NCBI RefSeq assembly: GCF_015221875.1
Contig: NZ_JACYGY010000001.1
Span: 3,760,501 to 3,824,500 of the forward strand
Source: Dyadobacter subterraneus
GTDB lineage: Bacteria; Bacteroidota; Bacteroidia; Cytophagales; Spirosomataceae
DNA: 64,000 nt
Direction: 5' to 3'
A program made the translations under genes and the position numbers. The notes under the pieces were generated by a model. The model was not told where the DNA came from and ran no database searches. It was given only the letters and a program-made list of their open reading frames with translations. Below, piece after piece: positions 42,804-50,907 of the stretch (positions are counted from its first letter, which is position 1; every line of letters starts with the position of its first letter).

Positions 42804-43850
42804 TTAACCAGCCTGTTCCATATCTTTTAGCGATTTATTGAATCGCGGAGATTGCATTTTTTTCAATGCTTCGTTTATCATTGCTTTTCCATAAATCAAC
42901 TGACCTTCATACGATGATAATTGCATAGTACCTGCACGCATCCGCTCGCCTATCTCTTTTAGATCGGGAACCTGCATGTCAGCGTTATGCTCCTCTCCGG
43001 CTGGTTTCAATTTATCCGCCAGTTTAAACATCAGTGCGGCATATATAATCCGGCAAGTTTGTCGCATCAAAAAAAATCTGGCTTTTTTATATTCATCCGG
43101 AGCGGAACCAAAGTAATTTTCCAGGAAAAGTCTTTCATCTTCATCCGTATGCACGAAAAAATTTGCGACGATGGCAAGGTCAACATAACGGTCACTTTGA
43201 GACGCCATGTCCCAATCTATAACCCAGATTTTTTCTCCATCACTGGTAATGTTACTTGGATTTAAATCATTATGACTGGAAACATTATCACCTTCATGCC
43301 AGGGATAATGTTTCCGGATCATATCAAAATAATGCAAACTTTCGTTCACTTCCGGCCCTGCCAGCATTCCTGAATTTCTAAAATTGGTAACAAGTGTATC
43401 AACTGTCAGCAGTAAATTATTTTCCTTTTCAAAAAGTGGCATTTGATGTATTTGCCTGATCGTTTTTGCAAGCTCAGGCAACAATGAATCCGGTGAATTA
43501 AAAACGGCACGTAAAGGCACGTTCGTGATAAATGCTGTGATGGATATCCCTTCCCTCCTATCAATATAAAAAATAGCCGGCGCCACACCAGCCTGAGAAG
43601 CAATTTCCAGACAATTGAATGAATTGTCATCTAAAACCGGACTTTCATCCATAGCGATTTTTAAAATATAACTCTGGTCATCCATGGCAATCTTGAAAAC
43701 CAGGGAACCGGAAAGTCCGCCTTTAAGCGGAGTAACGTCAGTAAGATTTATATCACCAAATGTTTCCAGCAATGCCATTTCTACTGCTTTCAATTTTGCA
43801 GCTGGTATTGTTGTTGGTAAAAATGAAGTTTCCATCAGTCTCTGTTTCAA
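42804..43850 (-). CDS. Phosphotransferase (APH/choline kinase fold)
   Basis: A 348-residue kinase-like enzyme: GGLSGSLVFKI near residue 44 is the nucleotide loop, YILKIAMDE holds the conserved Lys, and SHNDLNPSN with WVIDWDMAS are the catalytic loop and metal-binding Asp. The nearest functional groups are choline/ethanolamine kinases and aminoglycoside phosphotransferases. Its first codons overlap the end of the MarR gene by ATGA at 43847-43850, so the two are translationally coupled. A second ATG at 43835 is less likely to be the start. Confidence 0.88.
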   Translation of the reverse strand: MKQRLMETSFLPTTIPAAKLKAVEMALLETFGDINLTDVTPLKGGLSGSLVFKIAMDDQSYILKIAMDESPVLDDNSFNCLEIASQAGVAPAIFYIDRREGISITAFITNVPLRAVFNSPDSLLPELAKTIRQIHQMPLFEKENNLLLTVDTLVTNFRNSGMLAGPEVNESLHYFDMIRKHYPWHEGDNVSSHNDLNPSNITSDGEKIWVIDWDMASQSDRYVDLAIVANFFVHTDEDERLFLENYFGSAPDEYKKARFFLMRQTCRIIYAALMFKLADKLKPAGEEHNADMQVPDLKEIGERMRAGTMQLSSYEGQLIYGKAMINEALKKMQSPRFNKSLKDMEQAG

Positions 43851-44278
43851 TTAATATTGCCTCCTAATTGTATCAGTAATTCGGCCAACGCCACGTTATT
43901 TATTAATTTTTCAGCAGGTATTATCTCGGCTGCCAATGCATTAGCGGTTTCGCTTGCTTCATTAAACAGCTGTTTTCCCGCTTCCGTTAGTAATACATAG
44001 CTTACCCGCGCATCCCTCTCGTTAAGTTCCCTGCTCACAAGTCCGATTTTTTCCAAAGGCAAAAGTATCCTGGTTATACCCGAGGCAGTTATTCCCGCTT
44101 TTTCTGCCAGATCGATACGGCGCATACTTTGTCCGGCCGACTGGTTTAAGAAGTACAAAATCATAAAATCCGTAAACCCTATTCCATGCATATTCAAACG
44201 ATCAAAACGCCGTGAAACAATGGCTTGGATTTTCGCCAGATTCATCAAAACCGTGAGCGAATTATTAATGTTTGACAT
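43847..44278 (-). CDS. MarR-family regulator
   Basis: A 143-residue winged-helix regulator: RIDLAEKAGITASGITRILLPLEKIGLVSRELNERDARVSYVLLTEAGKQ covers the HTH and wing with the family's DxR motif. It should repress its own operon, which includes the coupled phosphotransferase, through the 19-bp inverted repeat 38 bp upstream. The ligand could be a substrate of the kinase. Confidence 0.93.
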   Translation of the reverse strand: MSNINNSLTVLMNLAKIQAIVSRRFDRLNMHGIGFTDFMILYFLNQSAGQSMRRIDLAEKAGITASGITRILLPLEKIGLVSRELNERDARVSYVLLTEAGKQLFNEASETANALAAEIIPAEKLINNVALAELLIQLGGNIN

Positions 44279-44315
44279 GTGCTTGACTAATCAATGATTT
44301 TACAAGTATATAAAA

Positions 44316-44334
44316 TTTGATTGTTGTAATCAAA
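44316..44334. promoter_or_regulatory. MarR operator candidate
   Basis: TTTGATT-GTTGT-AATCAAA, perfect 7-bp arms with a 5-bp spacer, 38 bp before the marR start. MarR dimers typically bind palindromes of this size overlapping their promoters. Confidence 0.72.
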
Positions 44335-44350
44335 CTCCCGGCATCCATCA

Positions 44351-44683
44351 TCAACAGAAATCCTGAACAACTGCTTTTTCCAAACCGCTTTTAATCATTT
44401 CGATGCTATTTTCTCTTGCGCTTTCAATCGTATAATGTTCGCCTTTACCAATCACGCTTCCATCAGCTGCTTTTACCACGAAAATGTAATTTAGATAACT
44501 GCTTGTTCTTTCGTAGAAATCATCATTCTCCGCATTCTCACGGATATATTTTATGGCATCCAGGCATTTTTGTTTAGAAGAAAATCCTTCACCGGAGAGA
44601 ATTAACCGGGAATTTCCGGTTGCCTTTAAAAGATAATAATACTGGTTTTTTGTGTTGCTTTTAAAGACCTGAAAATTCGCCAT
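44351..44683 (-). CDS. YegP-like protein, two DUF1508 repeats
   Basis: A 110-residue protein made of two tandem DUF1508 units: FQVFKSNTKNQYYYLLKATGNSRLILSGEGFSSKQKCLDAIKYI, then a second copy from about residue 60, YIFVVKAADGSVIGKGEHYTIESARENSIEMI. YegP of E. coli has the same two-repeat build. The function is unknown. It lies between the marR and AraC-type genes on the same strand but is separated by 67 and 75 bp. Confidence 0.85.
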   Translation of the reverse strand: MANFQVFKSNTKNQYYYLLKATGNSRLILSGEGFSSKQKCLDAIKYIRENAENDDFYERTSSYLNYIFVVKAADGSVIGKGEHYTIESARENSIEMIKSGLEKAVVQDFC

Positions 44684-44758
44684 TACGGGTAAGTTAAGCT
44701 GAGAAATGGCGCTAGTTAACTTAATATTCCCGTATTATCACAATTACAGAATTCCTTT

Positions 44759-45694
44759 TCAGAGGTAAAATTTACCTTCCCGGCTCACACAAAACTCCTT
44801 CCCGACAATTTCCCTGACAAACTTATGCGGCGTTGTACCCAGATAATGATGAAAATCTTTAATCAGATGACTTTGGTCGTGATAGCCAAATTCTTCGATT
44901 AGTCCATACCAATCAACCTCCTGATTTTCAAGATTTAAAATACTGTTTATCACTTTTTTAAAACGTAAAAACCGGAGCAGTTCCTTTGGCGAATAACCCA
45001 GGTATTTTTTAAAACGCAGCTGAATGGTCCGTTCAGAAAGATCCGAATCCATGGCTATGGCACGTACAGGCTGAATTGACGTATTTTGGAAATAATCCAT
45101 TCCTTTTAACAACGGAGACGAGGCGGGATCAGGATCCTGAAAAAAATTGCGTCCGTATTCTTTCAGTAATTTTATTTTTTCTTCCAATAAAGGCAGATTA
45201 GCCAACAACTCCCAGAGGGCGTGAAAACCTTCAATCTGTAATAATTCATCCGGATCAATCAGATCATTCTCCCCTATTTCGTCCATCGGAAGCTGCATTA
45301 ATCTGTAAAAACCTTGCGGATTAAAAACCACTACGATCAGATTTGTTTCAGGCAGCAATTCATATTTAAGCATTTTCCTCAGCGGCCCGATCACCGCAAC
45401 TTTATCCATTTGCAAACCTGTAAATGGATCGTCAGCAAAAGAAAAGTTTAACGCTTTTCCAAAATTAAAAACCAGCATCATTTCCAGATTTGGAGATAAA
45501 TGCTGGGATGTAGTTTGAAAATCCACAGGAGTCCGAATGCAGTATATGTGCTTAACCACCTCATTCAGTGGCGCTTCTACATCAATATGAATTCCGTAAG
45601 GTTCTGGCTTTTTCAATTTCAGACTGCTTTGTGTATGAATTTTTAAAATAACGGACAGTGAAAGTAAGAAATAATTAGCTTGAAGACTTTCCAA
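44759..45694 (-). CDS. AraC-family transcriptional regulator
   Basis: A 311-residue regulator with an unrelated N-terminal sensing domain (about 30-200, YGIHIDVEAPLNEVVKHIY) and a C-terminal AraC/XylS HTH pair (about 210-300): SDLSERTIQLRFKKYLGYSPKELLRFLRFKKVI and the second helix EEFGYHDQSHLIKDFHHYLGTTPHKF. Its gene is divergent from the NAD(P)H-binding protein at 45783, with 88 bp between the starts, so it probably activates that gene. The first 25 residues look hydrophobic and the true start may lie a little further in. Confidence 0.9.
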   Translation of the reverse strand: MESLQANYFLLSLSVILKIHTQSSLKLKKPEPYGIHIDVEAPLNEVVKHIYCIRTPVDFQTTSQHLSPNLEMMLVFNFGKALNFSFADDPFTGLQMDKVAVIGPLRKMLKYELLPETNLIVVVFNPQGFYRLMQLPMDEIGENDLIDPDELLQIEGFHALWELLANLPLLEEKIKLLKEYGRNFFQDPDPASSPLLKGMDYFQNTSIQPVRAIAMDSDLSERTIQLRFKKYLGYSPKELLRFLRFKKVINSILNLENQEVDWYGLIEEFGYHDQSHLIKDFHHYLGTTPHKFVREIVGKEFCVSREGKFYL

Positions 45695-45740
45695 AAAACC
45701 GGATTTCGTTTTCTTACAATTTCCAGTTGAAACGCTGTGA

Positions 45741-45748
45741 TACTTTTG
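45741..45748 (+). promoter_or_regulatory. -7 box for NAD(P)H-binding gene
   Basis: TACTTTTG matches TAnnTTTG and lies 35 bp before the ATG at 45783 in the divergent spacer. No TTG is at the optimal distance upstream, consistent with a promoter that needs an activator. Confidence 0.55.
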
Positions 45749-45782
45749 ACATATAAATCATTTATCATCTAAATTAAAAAAC

Positions 45783-46670
45783 ATGTCACAATCCACATCA
45801 GCCAGTATTCTTATCACAGGCGCCACAGGAAATATCGGAAAAGAGCTCACAAAACATTTAGCTTCAAAAGGAATTCCGTTCAGGGCGATGGTACGTTCGA
45901 TGGATAACTTGCAAGATTTTGAAGGCTTAAATTTCTCCGGTGCAGAAGTTATTTCAGGAGATTTTAACAATCCAGAATCGTTGCAAAATGCGTTAAAAGG
46001 AATAGAAAAGGCATTTTTACTGACAAATTCCTCCGAACAGGCTGAACAGCAACAAGCCACGTTTGTCAATTTAGCCGCCGATGCCCGTGTAAAACACATT
46101 GTAAAACTTTCGCAGTGGGCTGCGGATATTAATTCTCCCGTCCGCTTTTTGAGATACCATGCTGTCATTGAAAATCTGATCAAAGAATCCGGAATGGCTT
46201 ACACATTTTTAAGACCAAATTTATTTATGCAGGGACTTCTGGGTTTTCGTGAAACCATCATCAAACAAAATCAGTTTTTCGGAGCAATAGGTAATGCAAA
46301 AATCAGCATTGTCGATACCCGCGATATCGCAGCTGTGGCCGGAGAAGTTTTATCTTCGCCTGGTCATGAAGGTAAAATCTACAATCTTACCGGACCTGAA
46401 TCGCTGACGCATCATGAAATGGCGGAAAAACTTTCAGCCACGCTTGGCCGAAAAATTGAGTTTATTGATATCACCCCAAAAGCTTTAAAACAAACACTTT
46501 TACATGTTGGCTTTCCTGAATGGCAAGCCGAAGGACTGGTTGAAGATTATGCACATTACAAACTTGGCGAAGCTTCGGAAGTGAAGTTTGGCGTCCGGGA
46601 AGCCATTGGAAACGAAGCAAAAAGTTTTGATTATTTTGTAAAAGATTATGCTTCTATGTTTTCAGCCTGA
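45783..46670 (+). CDS. NmrA-like NAD(P)H-binding reductase
   Basis: A 295-residue atypical SDR. TGATGNIGKEL is the glycine-rich motif, AMVRSMDNL the cofactor-binding segment, FLRPNLFMQGLL and GKIYNLTGPESLTHHEMAEKL are typical of NmrA/YtfG quinone-reductase-like proteins. It may act as an NAD(P)-dependent quinone reductase or a redox sensor. It is divergent from an AraC-type regulator gene that likely controls it. Confidence 0.88.
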   Translation: MSQSTSASILITGATGNIGKELTKHLASKGIPFRAMVRSMDNLQDFEGLNFSGAEVISGDFNNPESLQNALKGIEKAFLLTNSSEQAEQQQATFVNLAADARVKHIVKLSQWAADINSPVRFLRYHAVIENLIKESGMAYTFLRPNLFMQGLLGFRETIIKQNQFFGAIGNAKISIVDTRDIAAVAGEVLSSPGHEGKIYNLTGPESLTHHEMAEKLSATLGRKIEFIDITPKALKQTLLHVGFPEWQAEGLVEDYAHYKLGEASEVKFGVREAIGNEAKSFDYFVKDYASMFSA

Positions 46671-46765
46671 TACCGATTTCAATTACTCATAAAACCGGAA
46701 TTTTGACGCAATGAAATCAGACAGGCAAGCCATTAAATGAATTCCAAAATTTAGGTTTTGTACCC

Positions 46766-46800
46766 AAAAAAACACCTACTTTGAGTTCAAGGTAGGTGTT
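46766..46800 (-). terminator. Terminator of candidate small RNA
   Basis: A 9-bp stem (46771-46779 / 46792-46800) with a 12-base loop. On the minus strand it is followed by TTTTTTT. It is 200 bp past the peroxiredoxin stop and is better explained as the end of the small transcript proposed at 46766-46886. Confidence 0.8.
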
Positions 46801-46886
46801 ATGCATTACACTCAACGTTTTGTATTCCTTTTTCCAGAAGAAAGAATAAAGGAACTGTGCTTAAATACAATAATGTATATTAGAAC
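46766..46886 (-). ncRNA. Candidate small RNA of about 120 nt
   Basis: On the minus strand a strong -7 box (TACTTTTG, 46892-46899) is followed about 120 bases later by an intrinsic terminator, with no open frame between. The region folds locally: TTCCTTT pairs with AAAGGAA and TTGTATT with AATACAA further out. No known RNA family is recognised. A -33 TTTG lies 14 bp from the -7 box, closer than ideal. Start and function are inferences. It could instead be the 3' leader of the peroxiredoxin mRNA. Confidence 0.45.
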
Positions 46887-46891
46887 GGGGG

Positions 46892-46899
46892 CAAAAGTA
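46892..46899 (-). promoter_or_regulatory. -7 box of candidate small RNA
   Basis: TACTTTTG on the minus strand, followed by GCCCCC as in strong stable-RNA promoters of Bacteroidota. Confidence 0.5.
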
Positions 46900-47000
46900 C
46901 GTAAGCAATTCTTCAAAATAAGTAGTATTAATAACTTTTATTTGTAGAATGTTTTCTACTGTTAAACTTTTTAAATATTTTTTAGGATTTAATTCTGTAA

Positions 47001-47465
47001 TTAAAAATTCGTTGAATTTAAAAATTCCAAAACTTTCTCGGAATGCTCATTTCCGTTCAAAAACCCACGGAATTTAAAAGCGATTTCTCCATTTAAATCT
47101 ACTACGAAGCTTTCCCGCCCGGTGAGGAAAAGCACATTTTTAATACCAAAAGATTTAAGCACTTGATTATCCGGATCACTTAGTAATGTAAATGGCAAAC
47201 GGTGATGTGTTTGGAATTTCTTGTGACTTTCAATTGACCCGGAATTTATTCCGACAACTATGGCACCTGCATCCTGATAATCGGCATAACTGTCGCGGAA
47301 AGCACAAGCTTCTTTTGTACAGATTGCACTTTCATCTTTTGGATAAAAGTAAATAACCATCTTTTTCTTACCTAAATAATCGGCACTCGAAAAAGTATTT
47401 CCATCCTGGTCTTTAAGAACAAAAGCAGGTACCAAATTTCCTGTTGTAAGGGTTTCGTTTTTCAT
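47001..47465 (-). CDS. bcp: Peroxiredoxin, Bcp/PrxQ type
   Basis: A 154-residue peroxiredoxin. The start at 47465 gives MKNETLTTGNLVPAFVLKDQDG; an in-frame ATG further upstream would add 24 residues not found in the family. The peroxidatic Cys49 sits in FYPKDESAICTKEAC, which keeps the PxxxSxxC motif, and Cys54 five residues later is the resolving Cys of PrxQ. The common TPGC reads SAIC here. It reduces hydrogen peroxide and organic hydroperoxides using thioredoxin. It is a single gene divergent from the SDR at 47663. Confidence 0.92.
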   Translation of the reverse strand: MKNETLTTGNLVPAFVLKDQDGNTFSSADYLGKKKMVIYFYPKDESAICTKEACAFRDSYADYQDAGAIVVGINSGSIESHKKFQTHHRLPFTLLSDPDNQVLKSFGIKNVLFLTGRESFVVDLNGEIAFKFRGFLNGNEHSEKVLEFLNSTNF

Positions 47466-47662
47466 GATCTTGTTTTTTAGTATTTGTTTATTTGTGATGA
47501 GGCAAAACTCCGCAGAATCCGGATCAATAAATTTCACCTATGTTAAAATCGTTTGAATGAAATTAATTTCTTCTCCGGTTGCTTTTTACCATTTGTTAAG
47601 TGTAAGCCCACGTCTTTCCGGCACCTTTGATCCGTCAAAATTCAATAAAAAACGATAAGAAA

Positions 47663-48382
47663 ATGGACTTAAATGGAAAACGGATCGTGCTGCTGGGAGG
47701 CACTTCCGGATTGGGTTTCGCTACGGCACAGGCCGCTGCAAAAGAAGGAGCAAAAGTTGTTGTCGCATCCAGCAGAGGATCCAGTGTTGACAATGCATTG
47801 TTGCAATTGCCATCAGATGCAGAAGGTTATATGCTGGATCTTTCAAGCGAAAAAGCGATTATTTCATTTTTTAACAGCATTGGAGAATTCGATCACCTCG
47901 TTTACACCGCGGGGGAAGCGATACAGCTGATAAATCTGGATGATTTGGAAATTGACAATGCACGAAATTATTTCAATCTGAGATATTGGGGCGCTGTTAT
48001 GGCTGTAAAATATGGAAGCAAATTCATTAAACCAGGTGGTTCCATTGTTCTTACAGGGGGCATTGCCAGTTTACGTCCCGGCGCAGGCTGGTCATTGGGC
48101 GCCAGTATTTGTGGTGCAATGGAAGGACTTACCAGGGCCTTTGCCGTCGAGCTTTCTCCTATACGGGTTAATGCAGTTTCACCGGGGGTAGTCAAAACAA
48201 ATTTATGGACAAGCATACCGGAAGACGACCGTGAGTCGATGTATGAAAATATTGGAAACTCATTGCTTGTTAAACGGGTTGGCGAGAGTGATGACCTTGC
48301 AAAGGCTTACCTTTTTCTGATGAAAGAAGAATTTATATCAGGACAGGTAATTGTTGTTGACGGAGGCGCCGTTCTGGTTTAA
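47663..48382 (+). CDS. Atypical SDR family protein
   Basis: A 239-residue SDR fold. The start at 47663 (MDLNGKRIVLLGG) is chosen over a longer TTG frame. The glycine motif GGTSGLGFAT and ASSRG are normal and the C-terminal SGQVIVVDGGAVLV is typical, but no YxxxK is found where expected: the helix reads GWSLGASICGAMEGLTRAFAVEL. This belongs to a known subgroup of SDR proteins lacking the standard Tyr-Lys pair, so catalysis, if any, is unconventional. It is divergent from the peroxiredoxin gene. Confidence 0.88.
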   Translation: MDLNGKRIVLLGGTSGLGFATAQAAAKEGAKVVVASSRGSSVDNALLQLPSDAEGYMLDLSSEKAIISFFNSIGEFDHLVYTAGEAIQLINLDDLEIDNARNYFNLRYWGAVMAVKYGSKFIKPGGSIVLTGGIASLRPGAGWSLGASICGAMEGLTRAFAVELSPIRVNAVSPGVVKTNLWTSIPEDDRESMYENIGNSLLVKRVGESDDLAKAYLFLMKEEFISGQVIVVDGGAVLV

Positions 48383-48415
48383 AACCAGAATTAGCAATTC
48401 AACGTAGCAAATTCC

Positions 48416-48478
48416 TAATTAACATTTCAATAAATGGTTACATTTCACTTTTTCATGAAATGTAACCATTTGTTAATT
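48416..48478. repeat. Large nested inverted repeat after SDR gene
   Basis: A perfect 16-bp inner repeat (48432-48447 / 48456-48471, 8-base loop) enclosed by a second 8-bp pairing (48417-48424 / 48471-48478). It lies 34 bp after the SDR stop. No proper T-run follows, so it may act as a weak terminator or as a protein-binding palindrome (GGTTACATTTCA half-site) upstream of the YceI gene at 48600. Confidence 0.7.
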
Positions 48479-48599
48479 TAATAAGTAATGATAGCTGGCA
48501 TATATACATCTTTAACCTTTGATTAGCCATTTATTAAAGTATTTCCAAAACTGATATTTGTGAGGGTAACTTTTTAACTATCCTACAATTATTTCTATC

Positions 48600-49133
48600 A
48601 TGGCCACAACTAAATGGATTGCCGACCCCGAAACAAGCGAGGTACTTTTCAATGCTTCCCATTTGCTTCTTGATAATGTTACAGGATATTTCAGAAAGAT
48701 AAAACTGGAAGTAGCAACCGAGGATGACGATTTTACGAGATTTTATGGAATCGTTTTCACCGCTGATATCAATTCACTGGACACAGCAGATCAACAGAGA
48801 GATGAATTCTTGAAATCAAATATTTTCTTTGACGAAGAGCAATTCGGACAACTCAAATTTGTTGGTAAAAAATATGAAAACCAACAGGACGAAGATAAAC
48901 TCTGTGGCAGCCTAACGATCAGAAATGTTACCAAACCCATTTCACTTCAAATAGAATTTAGCGGCAAAATTGTCGAACCTGACGGAAATACAAAAGTCGG
49001 TTTTTCTGCTCAGGGCAAAATAAGCAGGAAAGACTACGATTTAACTTGTCACTCGATTTCTGAATTAAGAATTTTGGCCATTGGAGATGAAATAAGGTTC
49101 AATGCAGAAATTCAGCTGATTAAAATTCTTTAA
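48600..49133 (+). CDS. YceI-family protein, no signal peptide
   Basis: A 177-residue YceI/lipocalin-like protein: TSEVLFNASHLLLDNVTGYF, FLKSNIFFDEEQFGQLKFVGK and GSLTIRNVTKPISLQIEFSGK are the conserved parts. Like the one at 37093 it has no signal sequence, so it is probably cytosolic. It binds an apolar ligand in the family's barrel, but the ligand is unknown. It seems to be a single-gene unit with a 217-bp upstream region that holds the nested inverted repeat. Confidence 0.9.
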   Translation: MATTKWIADPETSEVLFNASHLLLDNVTGYFRKIKLEVATEDDDFTRFYGIVFTADINSLDTADQQRDEFLKSNIFFDEEQFGQLKFVGKKYENQQDEDKLCGSLTIRNVTKPISLQIEFSGKIVEPDGNTKVGFSAQGKISRKDYDLTCHSISELRILAIGDEIRFNAEIQLIKIL

Positions 49134-49342
49134 TCTGGTTTTGGAATATTGACCAAAACAAAGAAAAAGTATTTTAAAAGGTCGGTAACCTGGTTTTTTA
49201 CCAAATTCTGTTAAACTTTGGCGCGATTCTTTTGCTAAAATCCGCCGTAAGAATTCACTTCGTGCCAGAAAAAAATAGCTGCTGCATCACTGCTTCTCTT
49301 GCGTAATAATAAACACAAAATCTAAAAAAAGTATAAACTGAG

Positions 49343-50008
49343 ATGGCCCGAAACTACATTTCAAATTCGAAAGATTCTGTCAGGATGTTCAAAAGCAATT
49401 TTCTGGAATCACTTTCCAAAGTGCACTTTTCTGTGCCGCTTTTTATTTTCATTCCTGTTATAATTTACTTCACTTATCAGGCACTTGTGGTGCAAAAAAT
49501 GCCTCTGGTTCCATTTCTGAGCTATTATATGCTTGGATTATTTATCTGGTCGCTTACAGAATACGTCATGCATCGCTTTATTTTCCATCTTGAACCGATA
49601 CCCGGTGTAAAGTGGATGGAGCGAATTCATTTTATATTTCACGGTGTTCATCACGACTATCCAAGCGATGCGCAGCGGCTGGTGCTTCCGCCTTCGGTAA
49701 GTATTCCGCTTTCAACAGGGTTTTATTTTTTGTTCTCCCTGTTTCTTGATCAGGCTCAGCTGGCTGCTTTTTTCTCCGCTTTTATCACCGGCTATCTTTG
49801 TTATGACATGATGCATTATGCTTTTCACCATGCCAATTTTAAAAACAAATACTGGAAAAAATTAAAAGATCACCACATGCTGCATCATTATGCAGATGCA
49901 CACAAAGGATACGGCGTCAGTTCCGTTTTCTGGGATAAAATTTTCCTTTCCGACTTTGCCAGAAAAAAAGAAAAGGTGCGCGCGGATAACAAGCAATTTG
50001 CTGATTAG
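49343..50008 (+). CDS. Fatty acid hydroxylase/sterol desaturase superfamily
   Basis: A 221-residue membrane di-iron enzyme. The histidine boxes are HRFIFH (77-82), HFIFHGVHHD (96-105) and, near the C-terminus, HHANFKNKYWKKLKDHHMLHHY. Four hydrophobic helices surround them. The layout matches fatty acid 2-hydroxylases, which in Bacteroidota hydroxylate sphingolipid or fatty acyl chains. Substrate is inferred. Confidence 0.9.
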   Translation: MARNYISNSKDSVRMFKSNFLESLSKVHFSVPLFIFIPVIIYFTYQALVVQKMPLVPFLSYYMLGLFIWSLTEYVMHRFIFHLEPIPGVKWMERIHFIFHGVHHDYPSDAQRLVLPPSVSIPLSTGFYFLFSLFLDQAQLAAFFSAFITGYLCYDMMHYAFHHANFKNKYWKKLKDHHMLHHYADAHKGYGVSSVFWDKIFLSDFARKKEKVRADNKQFAD

Positions 50009-50133
50009 GGCAGCAATCATATATACATCAACAACCGTCATTAAGCTATTTTATATCAGCGTGTTAGATTGTATTTTTGTTTTGTTAGTTATAGTCAGCG
50101 AAAGATTTTACTCTCTCACAAAAAGCAATCATC

Positions 50134-50745
50134 ATGACAATCGGAATCATTGGAGCTGGCAGAATCGCGAAAGCTTTTGCCAGACAAATTATCAAATCCG
50201 GCTATCAGGTAGCGATCAGTAACAGCCGCGGACCACAATCCATGCAAGGGCTGATTAACGATCTTGGATCCGGCATTCAGGCCGTTACGACGCAGGAAGC
50301 TGCACAGGCTAAAATTGTTTTGCTCGCAGTACAATGGGCTCACTTGCCACAGGCACTTGCAAATCTGCCGCCTTGGGACGGGCGAATCGTCATTGATGCT
50401 ACCAACCCATCCCTGGCTTTTGAACCTTTTGCTAATGCGGCGGACCTTGGCGAAAAAACGTCCAGTGAATTGGTGGCAGAACTGGTTCCGGGTGCCCGAC
50501 TCGTCAAAGCATTTAATACAATTTATTACAAGCTGCTTGAAAACCACCGACAGGAAGAACACGGAAAGCGGGTGATCTTCATGTCGGGTGATGACCGGTA
50601 TGCCAAAAAACAATGTTCGGAAATTGTTAAAAGAATAGGTTTCGCGCCAGTCGATTTAGGAAACCTGGTCAACGGAGGCAGAATGCAGCAACTTGGCGGA
50701 CCGCTCGCTCACTTACATTTGCTGCATATGCAACCGTCTTTTTAA
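50134..50745 (+). CDS. F420/NADP-dependent oxidoreductase-like protein
   Basis: A 203-residue Rossmann protein: TIGIIGAGRIAKAFARQI is the nucleotide-binding motif, SNSRGPQSM the cofactor-specificity loop (Ser-Arg suggests NADP), and VIDATNPSLAF and GARLVKAFNTIYYKLL match the F420-dependent NADP reductase family. In bacteria without F420 such proteins act as NADP-dependent reductases of unknown substrate. Single gene. Confidence 0.88.
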   Translation: MTIGIIGAGRIAKAFARQIIKSGYQVAISNSRGPQSMQGLINDLGSGIQAVTTQEAAQAKIVLLAVQWAHLPQALANLPPWDGRIVIDATNPSLAFEPFANAADLGEKTSSELVAELVPGARLVKAFNTIYYKLLENHRQEEHGKRVIFMSGDDRYAKKQCSEIVKRIGFAPVDLGNLVNGGRMQQLGGPLAHLHLLHMQPSF

Positions 50746-50907
50746 AATTTTCAGTTTTGTTGTCAAGAAATCTGATTCTTATCGCCAGATAAATCCTCTT
50801 CTCAAATTACTATTATCTGTTTTGACCGCACTTTTTTAGCCTATCGGCTTTATCACTTCGGCCATACTATTAACTATTTTATCAGATAAAATTTCATCTA
50901 AGCAGAT

